Shown here: piece after piece, positions 28,780 to 38,412 of the stretch
Layout of the letters: the number at the start of each line of letters is the position of its first letter
Numbering within the stretch: position 1 is the first letter of the stretch
Notes under the pieces: generated by a model
Databases searched by the model: none
The model's input: the letters and a program-made list of their open reading frames with translations, nothing else
What the model was told of the DNA's origin: nothing
Translations under genes and position numbers: made by a program
Origin: Pelagimonas sp017744045
GTDB taxonomy: Bacteria; Pseudomonadota; Alphaproteobacteria; Rhodobacterales; Rhodobacteraceae
DNA: 64,000 nucleotides
Direction: 5' to 3' (one strand)
Assembly: GCF_017744045.1 (NCBI RefSeq)
Contig: NZ_JAGHRD010000001.1

Positions 28780-29652
28780 CTATCGTTTGCCGTAATAAAG
28801 CCCGACCACATGTTCGGCCTGCGCAAAGAACAACCAGCGTGACACCACGACACCGGCCACATGACTGACGACTGCGATCACCGCCAAGAGATGGCCTGGA
28901 TTGGTCAACAAAAGTAGCAAAGGCAAGACCGTGCTGAGCGCCAGAGAGATCAGGCGCAGTTTGTCGCCGTGCTTGCGGCCCACCACATAGACGAACTCGG
29001 TCAGCAGGTAGTTTGTGCCGGTATGCGGCGGCTCAAAAGCGCGAACTTTGCCCCGGGACCCAAGGCCGGTCGCTGTGCCAAGGTCGGTGCCCGAATCTGA
29101 AAACCTCTGGTCGCCTTGCCAGAACCAATAGGCCTGCACAGCGCCGGAGAGGGCAATCAGGAACACCGCCGTGTTGATGTAACCGGCAAGCAAGGCTCCT
29201 CCGCCCAGCGATAGGGCGAAAAACAATGCGGGCGTTGACCAATGGTTCCAGCGCGGCACGGTTTTCAACTGCGTGTAGATCATCGAGGTGGTGCCGACAG
29301 TCGCGAGGCACAGCAAAGCCCCCAGCCATCCCAGCGGCGCAATATGGATGCCCAGGATGACCCAAAAGAACGCATAAAGCCCCATGACTGCCAGCGCACC
29401 GGCTGCGCTCCAGGCTTCGCGGCTCAGCCAACTGCTGCGCCATTGCGTAAAGGCTTTGAGCGCTCGTTCGGGGTGACCCAGGTGGAAGGTTGACGCTGCC
29501 AAGCCCCCGCAGGAGAGTGCGAAAGCGATGAAGAAGAAGGTAAAGCCAACCCACCCCCCATGCGGGTCAGGTGAAATACCAAGCCAGAACAACAAGCCGA
29601 GACCCAGGCCAGAGAAGGTGGTGAAGATGATAACCGAAGGTGCTGGATGCAT
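28780..29652 (-). CDS. soeC: Membrane anchor of sulfite dehydrogenase (DmsC-like)
   Basis: This 290-residue integral membrane protein has about eight hydrophobic helices and belongs to the DmsC anchor family. It would quinone-link the molybdenum enzyme to the inner membrane. The early STFHLGHPERALKAF segment is typical. The ATG at 29652 overlaps the soeB stop as TAATG, so the ten-residue longer frame is not used. Last gene of soeABC. The alternative is the anchor of a DMSO reductase; the xsc gene next door favours sulfite oxidation. Confidence 0.85.
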   Translation of the reverse strand: MHPAPSVIIFTTFSGLGLGLLFWLGISPDPHGGWVGFTFFFIAFALSCGGLAASTFHLGHPERALKAFTQWRSSWLSREAWSAAGALAVMGLYAFFWVILGIHIAPLGWLGALLCLATVGTTSMIYTQLKTVPRWNHWSTPALFFALSLGGGALLAGYINTAVFLIALSGAVQAYWFWQGDQRFSDSGTDLGTATGLGSRGKVRAFEPPHTGTNYLLTEFVYVVGRKHGDKLRLISLALSTVLPLLLLLTNPGHLLAVIAVVSHVAGVVVSRWLFFAQAEHVVGLYYGKR

Positions 29653-30401
29653 TAGAACTTCTCCAGGGCTTTGTCGAGCCAACCAAGGAACCCTTGCGGT
29701 TCCTGCGCGACCGGTTCCAGCCAGGGAGCGAGCACATCAACCTCACCTTGCCAGCTGTCCTTGGGTCGTGGAGGCAGGTATTTATTGACCGGTTTGGTGC
29801 CCAGTTCCGGCATCAAATCCATGCCGCCGCGCTCGGCAGTCAGTTTGGACACATTGCTTTCGGGATCCGAGAAATCGCCAAAGTGACGGGCACCTGCGGG
29901 GCAAGTGCGCACGCAGGATGGTTCGCGATCCTCTTCGGGCAGGTTTTCGTTATAGATGCGGTCAACGCAAAGAGTGCATTTCTTCATCACACCCTCGGCG
30001 GCGTCCATTTCGCGCGCGCCATAAGGGCAGGACCAGGCGCAAAGCCCGCAGCCGATGCAATTGTCTTCATTGACCAAAACAATGCCATCCTCGACGCGTT
30101 TGTAACTGGCCCCGGTGGGGCAGACGGTCACGCAAGGCGCATCATCACAGTGCAGGCAGGATTTCGGGAAATGCACCAATTGTGCCGGGCCCTGGTCTGG
30201 CTGGACCTCGTAACTGTGGACACGGTTCAGAAAGGTGCCCACGGGATCCGCGCCATAGGGGTCTTGGTCAGACAGCGGCGCGCCATAGTTTTCAGTATTC
30301 CAGCCTTTGCAGGAAATCACGCAGGCATGGCAACCGACGCAAGTATCAAGGTCTATAACCAGACCAAGCTTGCGGTCTGTTTGTTCAGGAAGCGAGGTCA
30401 T
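29652..30401 (-). CDS. soeB: Iron-sulfur subunit of sulfite dehydrogenase
   Basis: The 249-residue protein has four cysteine groups of the DmsB/NrfC type, enough for four [4Fe-4S] clusters: CVGCHACVISCKGWN, CLHCDDAPCVTVC, CIGCGLCAWSCPYGA and CTLCVDRI with a later CVRTCPAGA. It passes electrons between SoeA and the membrane subunit. There is no signal peptide or twin-arginine motif, so the complex faces the cytoplasm, as in SoeABC. It follows soeA by 73 bp. Confidence 0.9.
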   Translation of the reverse strand: MTSLPEQTDRKLGLVIDLDTCVGCHACVISCKGWNTENYGAPLSDQDPYGADPVGTFLNRVHSYEVQPDQGPAQLVHFPKSCLHCDDAPCVTVCPTGASYKRVEDGIVLVNEDNCIGCGLCAWSCPYGAREMDAAEGVMKKCTLCVDRIYNENLPEEDREPSCVRTCPAGARHFGDFSDPESNVSKLTAERGGMDLMPELGTKPVNKYLPPRPKDSWQGEVDVLAPWLEPVAQEPQGFLGWLDKALEKF

Positions 30402-30474
30402 GCAGGGGCCTCATTCGTTGTGGGGCGCGGCAAGGGCAGCGAAATTGAGTATTTGGGCCAAGAAGAAACACAGA

Positions 30475-33306
30475 TCATTTGCCCACCTTCCAGCGTAGCT
30501 CTTTTGGGCCTTGTCCGACCGGAGAGGTCTGTGGCGCGAAATTGGGTTGGCTTTCCTCGGTTGGGCCGCTGGCCTTTTCGATCCGGACTTTGAGGTCGAA
30601 CCAGGCCGCTTGCCCGGTGATCGGGTCGGAATTGGACCAGCGCAGCCCGTCTCCTTTGGGCGGGAGGAGTTCGTTGATCAAATGGTTGAGCAAGAAACCC
30701 TTGGTGGTTTCTGGCGCGTCATTCTCCAGCGCCCAGGCCCCCTTGCGTTTGCCAATGGCGTTCCAGGTCCAGACGGTGTTTTCGTTCAACGCCGCCATTT
30801 CCATCACGGGCACGGTGATTTCGCCATGGGCGGAACTGACCCGGGCCCAGTCGCCATCTTGCAAACTGTGCTCGCGCATCAGTTTGGTGGGCAGGTAGAG
30901 CGGATTGCGGCCATGCAGCTGGCGCAGCCAGGCGTTTTGGGTGCCCCAGCTGTGATACATGGCCATGGGGCGCTGGGTCAGCGCGTGGATGGGATAACGA
31001 TCCGGATCGACCATGGTGCCCTCAAACGGTTCGTACCAGATCGGCAGCGGGTCCATGACCTTTTTCAGGCGGTTGCGCAGGTGCTCGGGCGGTTGATGAT
31101 CCCCATGCCCTTCGGCGGCGCGTTGGAACTTGCGCACCGGTTCGGAATAGAGCGTGAAGATGTAGGGCACTGGAGCGTCGTAAAAGCCCATCTCAACCGC
31201 CCAATCCTGATAGGCCGCGTTCCAGGGTTTGAAATAGGCCGCTTCGGGCGCGATATGAGTGACGTGGAAGCCGCCATTTTCGATATAGCTGGCAAGCTGA
31301 GCTTCGTTCGGTGCACCACGTCCGGTCGTTGGCCCATCTTCACCAATACGCCAGCCGGTCAGCGGTCCGATGCCGGGTTTGCGCTCGTGATTGGTGATGT
31401 AATCGGCATAGTCCTGATATTTGGCACTGCGATCCTCATTGGTGAAGTTGGGCAGGCCGAGTTTGGCACCAAGCTGGATCAGGGCGGTTTGGAACCCGCG
31501 CACGTCACGGTCAGGTTCCACCACCGGCCAGCGGATTGCGTCGGCGGCACCGTCCGGCTCGGAAATCGGGCGATCCAGCATCGAGATGCAGTCATGGCGC
31601 TCCAGATAGGTGGTATCGGGCAGGATCAGGTCTGCATAAGCCACCATCTCCGAGCTAAAGGCGTCAGAGTAGATGATGCGCGGAATGACATAATCGCCGT
31701 TTTCATCCGTGTCGGTCAGCATCTTCATGACACCAGAGGTGTTCATGGAGGAGTTCCAGGACATGTTCGCCATGTAAAGGAACAGCGTGTCGATCTTATA
31801 GGGATCACCGGCATGGGCATTGGCGATGACCATATGCATCAGGCCATGCGCCGACATCGGGTTTTCCCAGGTAAAGGCCTTGTCGATCCGCGCCGCGCTG
31901 CCATCGGGTTTGAGCATCAGGTCCTCGGGACCACGGACAAAGCCCAGATGCGGGCCGTCCAGTGGTTGGCCGGGGCTAACGCCGCAATGGGGTTTTGGGT
32001 GTGCTTCGACCGGTTTGGGGTAGGGCGGTTTGAAACGGAAGCCACCGGGAGTTTCGACAGAGCCGAGCAGGATTTGCAACAGATGCAGCGCGCGGCAGGT
32101 CTGGAACCCGTTGGAATGGGCCGAAATCCCGCGCATCGCGTGGAAGGAAACCGGGCGGCCGACCATTTGCTTATGTGTCTCGCCGCGGAAATCGGTCCAT
32201 TCCCGATCCAGAACCACAGGTTCTTCAAAGGCAACACGGGCCAACTCGGCGGCAAGAGCGCGAATACGGCTGGCCGAGATTCCGCAGCGTTCAGCGACAG
32301 CTTCGGGCGCATATTGCGGGTCGAGATATTTCTCGGCCATTTCATGCATCACCGAGTGATGGGTAACGCCCGCACGGCGGATATGGCCAGTGAGATCCGG
32401 GTAAATGCCGGGTGTGTCAAAGGCGACGAGCTCTTTGGTCTTGCGATCCATGACAAGGGGTTTGTCATTGTCGTCGCGCAGGAACAGGCCGTGGTTTTCC
32501 GACTTTGGGTCACAATCCAGCAGCACGGGCGCATTGGTGTAGCGCGCGAGGTAATCGAGATCGATACGACCTGCTTTGAGCAGCTCATGGACCAGCGCCA
32601 GAATGAACAGCCCATCGGTGCCGGGGGTGATCCCGACCCATTCATCTGCCACGGCGTTATAGCCAGAGCGCACCGGGTTCACGCCAATCACCTTGGCCCC
32701 GCGCGCTTTGATCTTGCCAATGCCTGCTTTGATCGGATTGCTGTCATGGTCTTCGGCCACGCCAAAGATCATAAACAGCTTGGTGTGCTCCCAATCGGGC
32801 TGGCCGAACTCCCAAAATGCACCACCCATCGTATAGATGCCCGCCGTCGCCATATTGACCGAACAGAACCCGCCATGGGCCGCGTAGTTGGGCGTACCAA
32901 AGCTTTGCGCCCAAAGGCTGGTAAAGCTTTGGGATTGGTCGCGTCCGGTAAAAAAGGCCAGTTTTTCGGGGTTGGTTTCGCGCAAGGGACCAAGCCAGCC
33001 AGCGGCAATGTCAAAGGCTTCGTCCCAGCTGATTTCTTCGAATTCACCCGAACCACGCGGCCCGACCCGCTTCATCGGTGCCCGCAACCGCGAAGGCGCA
33101 TTGTGCTGCATGATCCCGGCGCTGCCTTTGGCGCATAGCACGCCTTTGTTAACCGGGTGGTCGCGGTTGCCTTCGATATAGGCGACCTTGCCGTCTTTCA
33201 TATGCACGTTGATCCCGCACCGGCAGGCGCACATGTAACAGGTGGTCTTGCGGATCTCGTCCGAGACTTTGGGGCTGGTATCGATGTTCGGCTGTTGGAA
33301 TGTCAT
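30475..33306 (-). CDS. soeA: Molybdopterin subunit of cytoplasmic sulfite dehydrogenase
   Basis: The protein of 943 residues is a DMSO-reductase-family molybdoenzyme with an N-terminal [4Fe-4S] site (CYMCACRCG, with the fourth Cys in GVLCAKG). The probable Mo ligand is the Cys in HGGFCSVNM, as in the polysulfide/thiosulfate-reductase branch. No twin-arginine signal is present, so it is cytoplasmic. SoeABC oxidises sulfite to sulfate and feeds the quinone pool; roseobacters use it to dispose of sulfite from taurine and other sulfonates. The start at 33306 is chosen because the conserved part begins there. The longer upstream frame (to 33441) is Arg/Lys-rich and atypical. Confidence 0.86.
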   Translation of the reverse strand: MTFQQPNIDTSPKVSDEIRKTTCYMCACRCGINVHMKDGKVAYIEGNRDHPVNKGVLCAKGSAGIMQHNAPSRLRAPMKRVGPRGSGEFEEISWDEAFDIAAGWLGPLRETNPEKLAFFTGRDQSQSFTSLWAQSFGTPNYAAHGGFCSVNMATAGIYTMGGAFWEFGQPDWEHTKLFMIFGVAEDHDSNPIKAGIGKIKARGAKVIGVNPVRSGYNAVADEWVGITPGTDGLFILALVHELLKAGRIDLDYLARYTNAPVLLDCDPKSENHGLFLRDDNDKPLVMDRKTKELVAFDTPGIYPDLTGHIRRAGVTHHSVMHEMAEKYLDPQYAPEAVAERCGISASRIRALAAELARVAFEEPVVLDREWTDFRGETHKQMVGRPVSFHAMRGISAHSNGFQTCRALHLLQILLGSVETPGGFRFKPPYPKPVEAHPKPHCGVSPGQPLDGPHLGFVRGPEDLMLKPDGSAARIDKAFTWENPMSAHGLMHMVIANAHAGDPYKIDTLFLYMANMSWNSSMNTSGVMKMLTDTDENGDYVIPRIIYSDAFSSEMVAYADLILPDTTYLERHDCISMLDRPISEPDGAADAIRWPVVEPDRDVRGFQTALIQLGAKLGLPNFTNEDRSAKYQDYADYITNHERKPGIGPLTGWRIGEDGPTTGRGAPNEAQLASYIENGGFHVTHIAPEAAYFKPWNAAYQDWAVEMGFYDAPVPYIFTLYSEPVRKFQRAAEGHGDHQPPEHLRNRLKKVMDPLPIWYEPFEGTMVDPDRYPIHALTQRPMAMYHSWGTQNAWLRQLHGRNPLYLPTKLMREHSLQDGDWARVSSAHGEITVPVMEMAALNENTVWTWNAIGKRKGAWALENDAPETTKGFLLNHLINELLPPKGDGLRWSNSDPITGQAAWFDLKVRIEKASGPTEESQPNFAPQTSPVGQGPKELRWKVGK

Positions 33307-33746
33307 TCGTTTGGCCCCGTCCCTTTGGCTCTGGTCTCGGGCAAACCTGCCAACGCCGCAGGTTCGCGTTTTCTTGGCTATGCCTGCATCCGCTGCGGGA
33401 TATTTGGCGATCAGCCTAGGTTGAAACGGCGAAAAACACACGATGGATCAATTCGTGGCTTTTGGCTTCACCTTGGCTCAAACCCTTATTTTATTAGGCC
33501 CTAAGCACCCGGAGATCAGATTGCCGGAAGCAAAGGCAATTTTTTGGTCAGATGGCGGTTTTGTCTGATCATGGCGCGGAGAAAGTGGCGAAAATTTCAA
33601 GGGCGAATGATGTAACATTCATATATCAATTTTCGGTGTCGGATTTTCTGTTACTCTTGGAGTGTCTCCGAGCACCCGCTTTCGCGCATGATTCATCCGC
33701 CATGCAACCGCCCCGCCCAGAATGCTCCGGGCGGGGCTGTTTGCGG
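33307..33746. other. Intergenic region between soeA and xsc
   Basis: These 440 bp have no supported gene. They include the xsc terminator at the right end, an inverted repeat GAATG/CATTC at 33605-33620, and a small palindrome TTAGGCCCTAA at 33494-33504. No clear promoter was found. A pta gene, which often sits between or beside these genes, is absent. Confidence 0.6.
33709..33740 (-). terminator. Terminator-like hairpin after xsc
   Basis: CCCCGCCC (33711-33718) pairs with GGGCGGGG (33729-33736) about 10 bp after the xsc stop. The stem is very GC-rich but the following sequence is not a strong U tract, so its efficiency is uncertain. Confidence 0.6.
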
Positions 33747-35516
33747 TTATTGGGGGACCATGTCGTCGGCAGAGATGCCAGCCACTTCCACTGGCTTTTT
33801 CATGGCGTCACGGCGGAACGGTTCACCCAGCTCTTGGTTGATCATGGCTTCGATCAGCGTGGTCTTGCCTTCTTTCTGATCCTCGATCGCCTTGTTCAGA
33901 GCGGCGGTGAGTTCGTCCATGGTGCGCGCAACAACACCCTGCAAGCCGCAGGCCTTGGCGATGCCGGCATAGGACACTTGCTCATCCAATTCGGTGCCAA
34001 CAAAGTTGTCGTCAAACCAAAGGGTCGAGTTACGCTTTTCCGCGCCCCACTGGTAGTTGCGGAAAACGACCTGCGTGATGGCGGGCCATTCGCCACGACC
34101 AATAGCGGTCAGTTCGGTGACGGCGATGCCAAACGCACCATCGCCAGAGAAGCCAACAACAGGCACATCCGGGCAGCCAATTTTTGCGCCGACCACGGAA
34201 GGGAGACCATAGCCGCATGGGCCAAACAGGCCCGGGGCGAGATATTTGCGACCTTCCTCGAAGGAGGGGTAGGCGTTACCGATGGCGCAGTTATTGCCGA
34301 TATCGGACGAGATGATCGCCTCTTTCGGCAGCGCCGCCTGGATTGCGCGCCACGCCATGCGTGGGGACATCCAGTCTGGCTTGGCGTCGCGGGCGCGCTC
34401 GTTCCAGGTGGTGCCTGGATCGTCATCTTCGTGGGTCATCGAGGTCAGCTCTTGCGCCCAAGCGGATTTTTTCTGCGCGATGTCGTCCTTGCGGGCCTGA
34501 CGGCCTTCGTCACCGGCGGTGTCGGACAGCTGTTCAAGGATACCTGTCGCAACCTTGGCCGCGTCACCGACGATGCCAACGGTGACCTTTTTGGTCAGAC
34601 CAATGCGATCCGGGTTCATGTCGACCTGGATGATTTTGGCGTCGGCTGGCCAGTATTCCATGCCATAGCCCGGCAGGGTCGAGAATGGGTTCAAGCGGGT
34701 GCCAAGTGCCAGAACAACGTCTGCCTCTTTGATCAACTGCATCCCTGCCTTGGAGCCGTTATAGCCCAGAGGACCAGCGAAAAGCGGGTGATTGCCTGGG
34801 AAAGCGTCATTGTGCTGGTAACCCACGCAGACAGCGGCGTCCAAACGTTCCGCCAGTTTGATCGAGGCGTCGATGCCGCCCTCGGACAGGACAACACCTG
34901 CGCCGTTCAGGATGACAGGGTTCTTGGCTTCCGACAGCAGCTTGGCCGCCTCGGTCACCGAAGTCGAGCCACCGGAAGAGCGTTCGAATTCGATGGGCTC
35001 TGGGATTTCGATGTCGACAATTTGGGTCCACATATCGCGCGGGATGTTCAACTGCGCGGGGGCAGAGGCGCGCTTGGCCTGGGCGATGACGCGGGTCAAC
35101 ACTTCGGCGACGCGGGATGGGTCGCGCAGTTCTTCTTGATATGCAACACAATCCGCAAACATGCGCATCTGTTCCATTTCCTGGAAACCACCCTGACCGA
35201 TGGTCTTGTTCGCGGCCTGGGGGGTGACCAACAGCAGCGGTGTGTGGTTCCAATAGGCGGTTTTCACAGCGGTTACAAAGTTGGTGATGCCCGGGCCGTT
35301 CTGCGCGATCATCATCGAAACTTTACCGGTCGCGCGCGTATAGCCGTCAGACATGAAACCGCCCGAGCCTTCATGGGCGCAATCCCAGAAATGAATGCCA
35401 GCTTTTGGGAACAGATCAGAGATTGGCATCATGGCCGACCCGATAATCCCGAAAGCGTGTTCGATACCGTGACGTTGAAGCACCTTCACAAAGGCTTCTT
35501 CTGTGGTCATTTTCAT
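33747..35516 (-). CDS. xsc: Sulfoacetaldehyde acetyltransferase
   Basis: This 589-residue ThDP enzyme splits the C-S bond of sulfoacetaldehyde, giving acetyl phosphate and sulfite. It is the key step in taurine and isethionate use. The N-terminus (EEAFVKVLQRHGIEHAFGIIG) and the catalytic-domain start (CAHEGSGGFMSDGYTRATG) are characteristic of Xsc. The ThDP motif runs from GDGAFGI to RNYQWGAEK. The sulfite released would be oxidised by the adjacent SoeABC. The ATG at 35516 has GGGAG eight bases upstream. The 190-bp upstream region has an AT-rich stretch and one TGGAC-type half-site; no tauR is present. Confidence 0.95.
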   Translation of the reverse strand: MKMTTEEAFVKVLQRHGIEHAFGIIGSAMMPISDLFPKAGIHFWDCAHEGSGGFMSDGYTRATGKVSMMIAQNGPGITNFVTAVKTAYWNHTPLLLVTPQAANKTIGQGGFQEMEQMRMFADCVAYQEELRDPSRVAEVLTRVIAQAKRASAPAQLNIPRDMWTQIVDIEIPEPIEFERSSGGSTSVTEAAKLLSEAKNPVILNGAGVVLSEGGIDASIKLAERLDAAVCVGYQHNDAFPGNHPLFAGPLGYNGSKAGMQLIKEADVVLALGTRLNPFSTLPGYGMEYWPADAKIIQVDMNPDRIGLTKKVTVGIVGDAAKVATGILEQLSDTAGDEGRQARKDDIAQKKSAWAQELTSMTHEDDDPGTTWNERARDAKPDWMSPRMAWRAIQAALPKEAIISSDIGNNCAIGNAYPSFEEGRKYLAPGLFGPCGYGLPSVVGAKIGCPDVPVVGFSGDGAFGIAVTELTAIGRGEWPAITQVVFRNYQWGAEKRNSTLWFDDNFVGTELDEQVSYAGIAKACGLQGVVARTMDELTAALNKAIEDQKEGKTTLIEAMINQELGEPFRRDAMKKPVEVAGISADDMVPQ

Positions 35517-35706
35517 TTAGGTGTCTCCCAAGAAAAGGCGGCCGACCAAAAGATCGACAAGATTTGCCTCATCGTAGACAGGACGATGTATGGGAAATAG
35601 GGCCAGTTTCGGTTTTGCGATATGTCCAAAAATATATTTTTTTGAGAACTAAAGGCTCAATTTTTCGAAAGTTGTCGATTTTTAGACGTTCTTAGCGTTC
35701 TTTGAA

Positions 35707-36771
35707 TCAGCCCTGACCGCTGCCCCATTTGCGCATGTAATCACGCAGCAAATGGGCCGTGGCGCTCCCCCATGCATCCCAATTCAAACGCTCTTCGTAT
35801 TCCTGACGCGACGACCGGCTCATGGCGGTGTAGGTGCCGGGATTTTCCAGAAAATACCGAATGGCATGATAGAACTGCTCTGAGGTCTTTGAAACCGGGA
35901 AGATGCGTCCATTGACGTTGTCCCGCACCAGATCCGCAAGGCTGGGAAAACAGAGAGTGGGCACTCCAAAGGCTGATGCCTCGCACACGGGAAAGCCCAA
36001 TCCGACAGCCGACGGGTGCAAGAGGAAATGTGACCGGCGCAAAATGCCCATAAAGGTCGCTTCTTCCTCTGGTTTGGACTTGTCCAGAAACGGATGCACG
36101 GTCACCCATTCGTTCACATGTTGATCAGGCGGGACGCAGCCAACGATGGTCAAATGCGCATCGATACCACTGGAACGCAGCAGTTGAAGGGTTTGAAAGC
36201 TCAAGGCTCCGCCGCTGTTGTGCCAGTTTCGGGTGATCAAGAGCAGTTGTAGCGGGTGATCATACGAAATGGTTTTGGGCTGAAACCCGGATGTTGCGTT
36301 GATATTTGCCCCCCATGGCACGACCTCGACCGAATCTTCGCCCAGACGTAAGTTTTTGGCCGTTTTGTCTGACGGGACGATAATGAAGTCAGAAGAGGCC
36401 AAAAGCCGCGATCTTCGGATGGAGCGCAAGGCATCAACTAGGAACAGAACCGGCGCGTCCGCGAATCTGGCGGGGCCGTGGATACTGTTTGGACCCAAGG
36501 CATGGACGGTCAAGGGCGCATGCTTCTCAAAGAGCGTGTTAGAAAGAGGCACGGTTGGTGCCAGAAAAGTAACGTCAAAGGGTGGTTTGCCTTTGTCGCT
36601 CTCGTCGATTTGGGGCTTGGGCGGTTCTGTGTTGCTCACGTCAAAAAAGGTGACTTGGCCCGCATGTGCCTCTAGCGCCTTGCGCATGAAAAACTCTGCC
36701 CCGCCAGAGTGATGCCAATCCAATGTCGGCGATGCCCCCAAAAAGGCAATATTCAAGTCTTTCGCTGCCAT
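35707..36771 (-). CDS. Glycosyltransferase, GT4-like
   Basis: A protein of 354 residues with a GT-B-type pattern: N-terminal FLGASPTLDWHHSGGAEFF, a linker region with VPWGANINATSGF, and a donor-site segment GLGFPVCEASAFGVPTLCF that fits the E-x7-E region of GT4 enzymes, although the first acid is replaced. The start at 36771 is preferred over a longer frame whose first 81 codons read as Arg/Lys-rich non-homologous sequence. It is divergent from the polymerase/ligase gene, 235 bp away, and marks the left edge of the exopolysaccharide cluster. Sugar specificity is unknown. Confidence 0.78.
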   Translation of the reverse strand: MAAKDLNIAFLGASPTLDWHHSGGAEFFMRKALEAHAGQVTFFDVSNTEPPKPQIDESDKGKPPFDVTFLAPTVPLSNTLFEKHAPLTVHALGPNSIHGPARFADAPVLFLVDALRSIRRSRLLASSDFIIVPSDKTAKNLRLGEDSVEVVPWGANINATSGFQPKTISYDHPLQLLLITRNWHNSGGALSFQTLQLLRSSGIDAHLTIVGCVPPDQHVNEWVTVHPFLDKSKPEEEATFMGILRRSHFLLHPSAVGLGFPVCEASAFGVPTLCFPSLADLVRDNVNGRIFPVSKTSEQFYHAIRYFLENPGTYTAMSRSSRQEYEERLNWDAWGSATAHLLRDYMRKWGSGQG

Positions 36772-37006
36772 TTTGGCGCCCCAATTGGATTTCTTCCGCG
36801 GGTATTGTGGGGCATATTTGAGACGGAATTTGGGCAGAAAACATAAGGTTTTCAGCGACTTTCGCGACAATGCGGCGCGACTTCGTGTTTTGTTTCCGGC
36901 TTCACGATTTTGTACCAATGGTGTCGCGACTTGGCCATGTGAGATTGATACAGTGTTAGGAAATCTGCCCTTTCTCAGGGGTGCCTCACGGGACGATTCG
37001 CAAAAG

Positions 37007-38401
37007 ATGCCCAACCCGATTGCCTTTCTGGCGCTGGCTGTTTTTCCGCTGGTGGTGGTTGCCCTGTATGGGCGGCTGCGGGCTGATCGTGCTTTGGTCT
37101 GGAGCTTGATGCTCGGCTATCTGTTCCTTCCCGAACCGCCTGCCGTGTTTGACCTTCCGCTGATGCCGCCGCTGAACAAGCATAACATTCCGGCGCTTAT
37201 GGCATTTATGATCGCGCTTTGGCGCTATGGGTTTAATGGGCCGATCCTGCCGCAAAACTTGGTTGGCAAGGTCTTGTTGCTGCTCTTTGTCTTTTCGCCG
37301 GTCATCACCGTATTCACCAATGAAGAGCCGATTTTCTTTGGGCAGGTCGGGGTCGAGGGGCATAATTTCAAACATGCGCTCGCCCTTCCGATTGAGCAAT
37401 TCCTGCTGATCCTGCCCTTCCTAATGGCACGCCAGTTCCTTGCTGATGGTGGATCGCAGCGCGAGATCCTTTGGGCGTTGATGATCGGTGGTCTGGTCTA
37501 TTCGCTGTTCATGCTGATCGAAATTCGCCTGTCGCCTCAGTTGAATCTTTGGATCTACGGCTACTACCAGCACCTGTTTGGCCAATCGATCCGGGCTGGG
37601 GGCTATCGACCTGTGGTCTTCCTGTATCACGGGTTGTGGGTGGCGTTTTTCACTATGACGGCGGTTGTCTCCGCCTATGCGCTTTGGCGAAATTCCAAGG
37701 AAACACGGTTCAAACTGCTTATGGCAGCGCTTTATCTGACCGGGATCATGATTTTGGCCAAGTCGTTGGGGTCTTTGCTGTTCATGGTGCTGCTGGTGCC
37801 TTTGGTGGTTCTGTTCAGCACTGGCGTGCAGGTGCGGATCGCGATTGTGATCGGCTCGATCGCCTTGGCCTATCCAATCCTCAAGGGAGCAGATCTGATT
37901 CCGCAAGATCAGTTGTTGGCACAGGCAGCCGCTATTGATCCGCAACGTGCCGGCAGTCTTGAGTTCCGGTTCGACAATGAGAACACGTTGTTAGAGCGGG
38001 CCTATCAAAAGCCGATCTTTGGCTGGGGCAGTTTTGGGCGGAACCACATCCTTGATCCGGTGAATGGTAATATTCTGACGGTGACCGATGGGCGCTGGAT
38101 CATTGTGATTGGCGTCTATGGTTGGGTCGGTTTTATTGCTGAATTTGGGCTGCTGCTTTTGCCACTGATCTTGCTTGGCCGGGAAATTGCGGCGCGACAA
38201 GGCCAGGAAATATCGCCCTATATCGGCCCATTGAGCCTGCTGTTGGCGATCAACGCGCTGGATATGCTGCCAAACGCGACCCTAACGCCACTGACCTGGC
38301 TGCTGGTCGGGGCCCTGACCGGATATGCCGAAAAACTGCGCGCCGAGCGTTTGAAAATCGCAAAACATAGCACCGCCATGAAATGGCAATCGGTGATGTA
38401 A
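37007..38401 (+). CDS. O-antigen ligase/polymerase-like membrane protein
   Basis: The 464-residue protein has about ten to twelve hydrophobic helices and a long polar loop around residues 300-350 with RFDNENTLLERAYQKPIFGWGSFGRN. This is the layout of Wzy polymerases and WaaL ligases, which link or extend polysaccharide units on the periplasmic face. The GWG(x)G pattern in the loop before a late helix is typical of the O-antigen ligase family. The ATG at 37007 begins just before the first helix; an upstream extension of 78 residues is rejected. It starts the plus-strand part of the polysaccharide cluster. Confidence 0.75.
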   Translation: MPNPIAFLALAVFPLVVVALYGRLRADRALVWSLMLGYLFLPEPPAVFDLPLMPPLNKHNIPALMAFMIALWRYGFNGPILPQNLVGKVLLLLFVFSPVITVFTNEEPIFFGQVGVEGHNFKHALALPIEQFLLILPFLMARQFLADGGSQREILWALMIGGLVYSLFMLIEIRLSPQLNLWIYGYYQHLFGQSIRAGGYRPVVFLYHGLWVAFFTMTAVVSAYALWRNSKETRFKLLMAALYLTGIMILAKSLGSLLFMVLLVPLVVLFSTGVQVRIAIVIGSIALAYPILKGADLIPQDQLLAQAAAIDPQRAGSLEFRFDNENTLLERAYQKPIFGWGSFGRNHILDPVNGNILTVTDGRWIIVIGVYGWVGFIAEFGLLLLPLILLGREIAARQGQEISPYIGPLSLLLAINALDMLPNATLTPLTWLLVGALTGYAEKLRAERLKIAKHSTAMKWQSVM

Positions 38402-38412
38402 CGAGGAAGAGA

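Noticed and set aside
30511..33138. Open frame of 875 codons opposite soeA
   Set aside because: Antisense shadow of a clear molybdoenzyme gene; the sequence is His/Arg/Gly-rich without recognisable motifs.
28780..33306. Reading the molybdoenzyme operon as DMSO reductase dmsABC
   Set aside because: Families overlap, but there is no Tat signal on the large subunit and xsc is adjacent, so cytoplasmic sulfite oxidation fits better. It is not fully excluded.
33307..33441. 45-codon N-terminal extension of soeA as a signal peptide
   Set aside because: It has no twin-arginine motif and reads as Arg/Lys-rich untranslated leader; Met at 33306 precedes the conserved Fe-S region directly.
33552..35600. 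Open frame of 682 codons opposite xsc
   Set aside because: Antisense shadow; xsc has all ThDP-enzyme motifs and a good ribosome-binding site.
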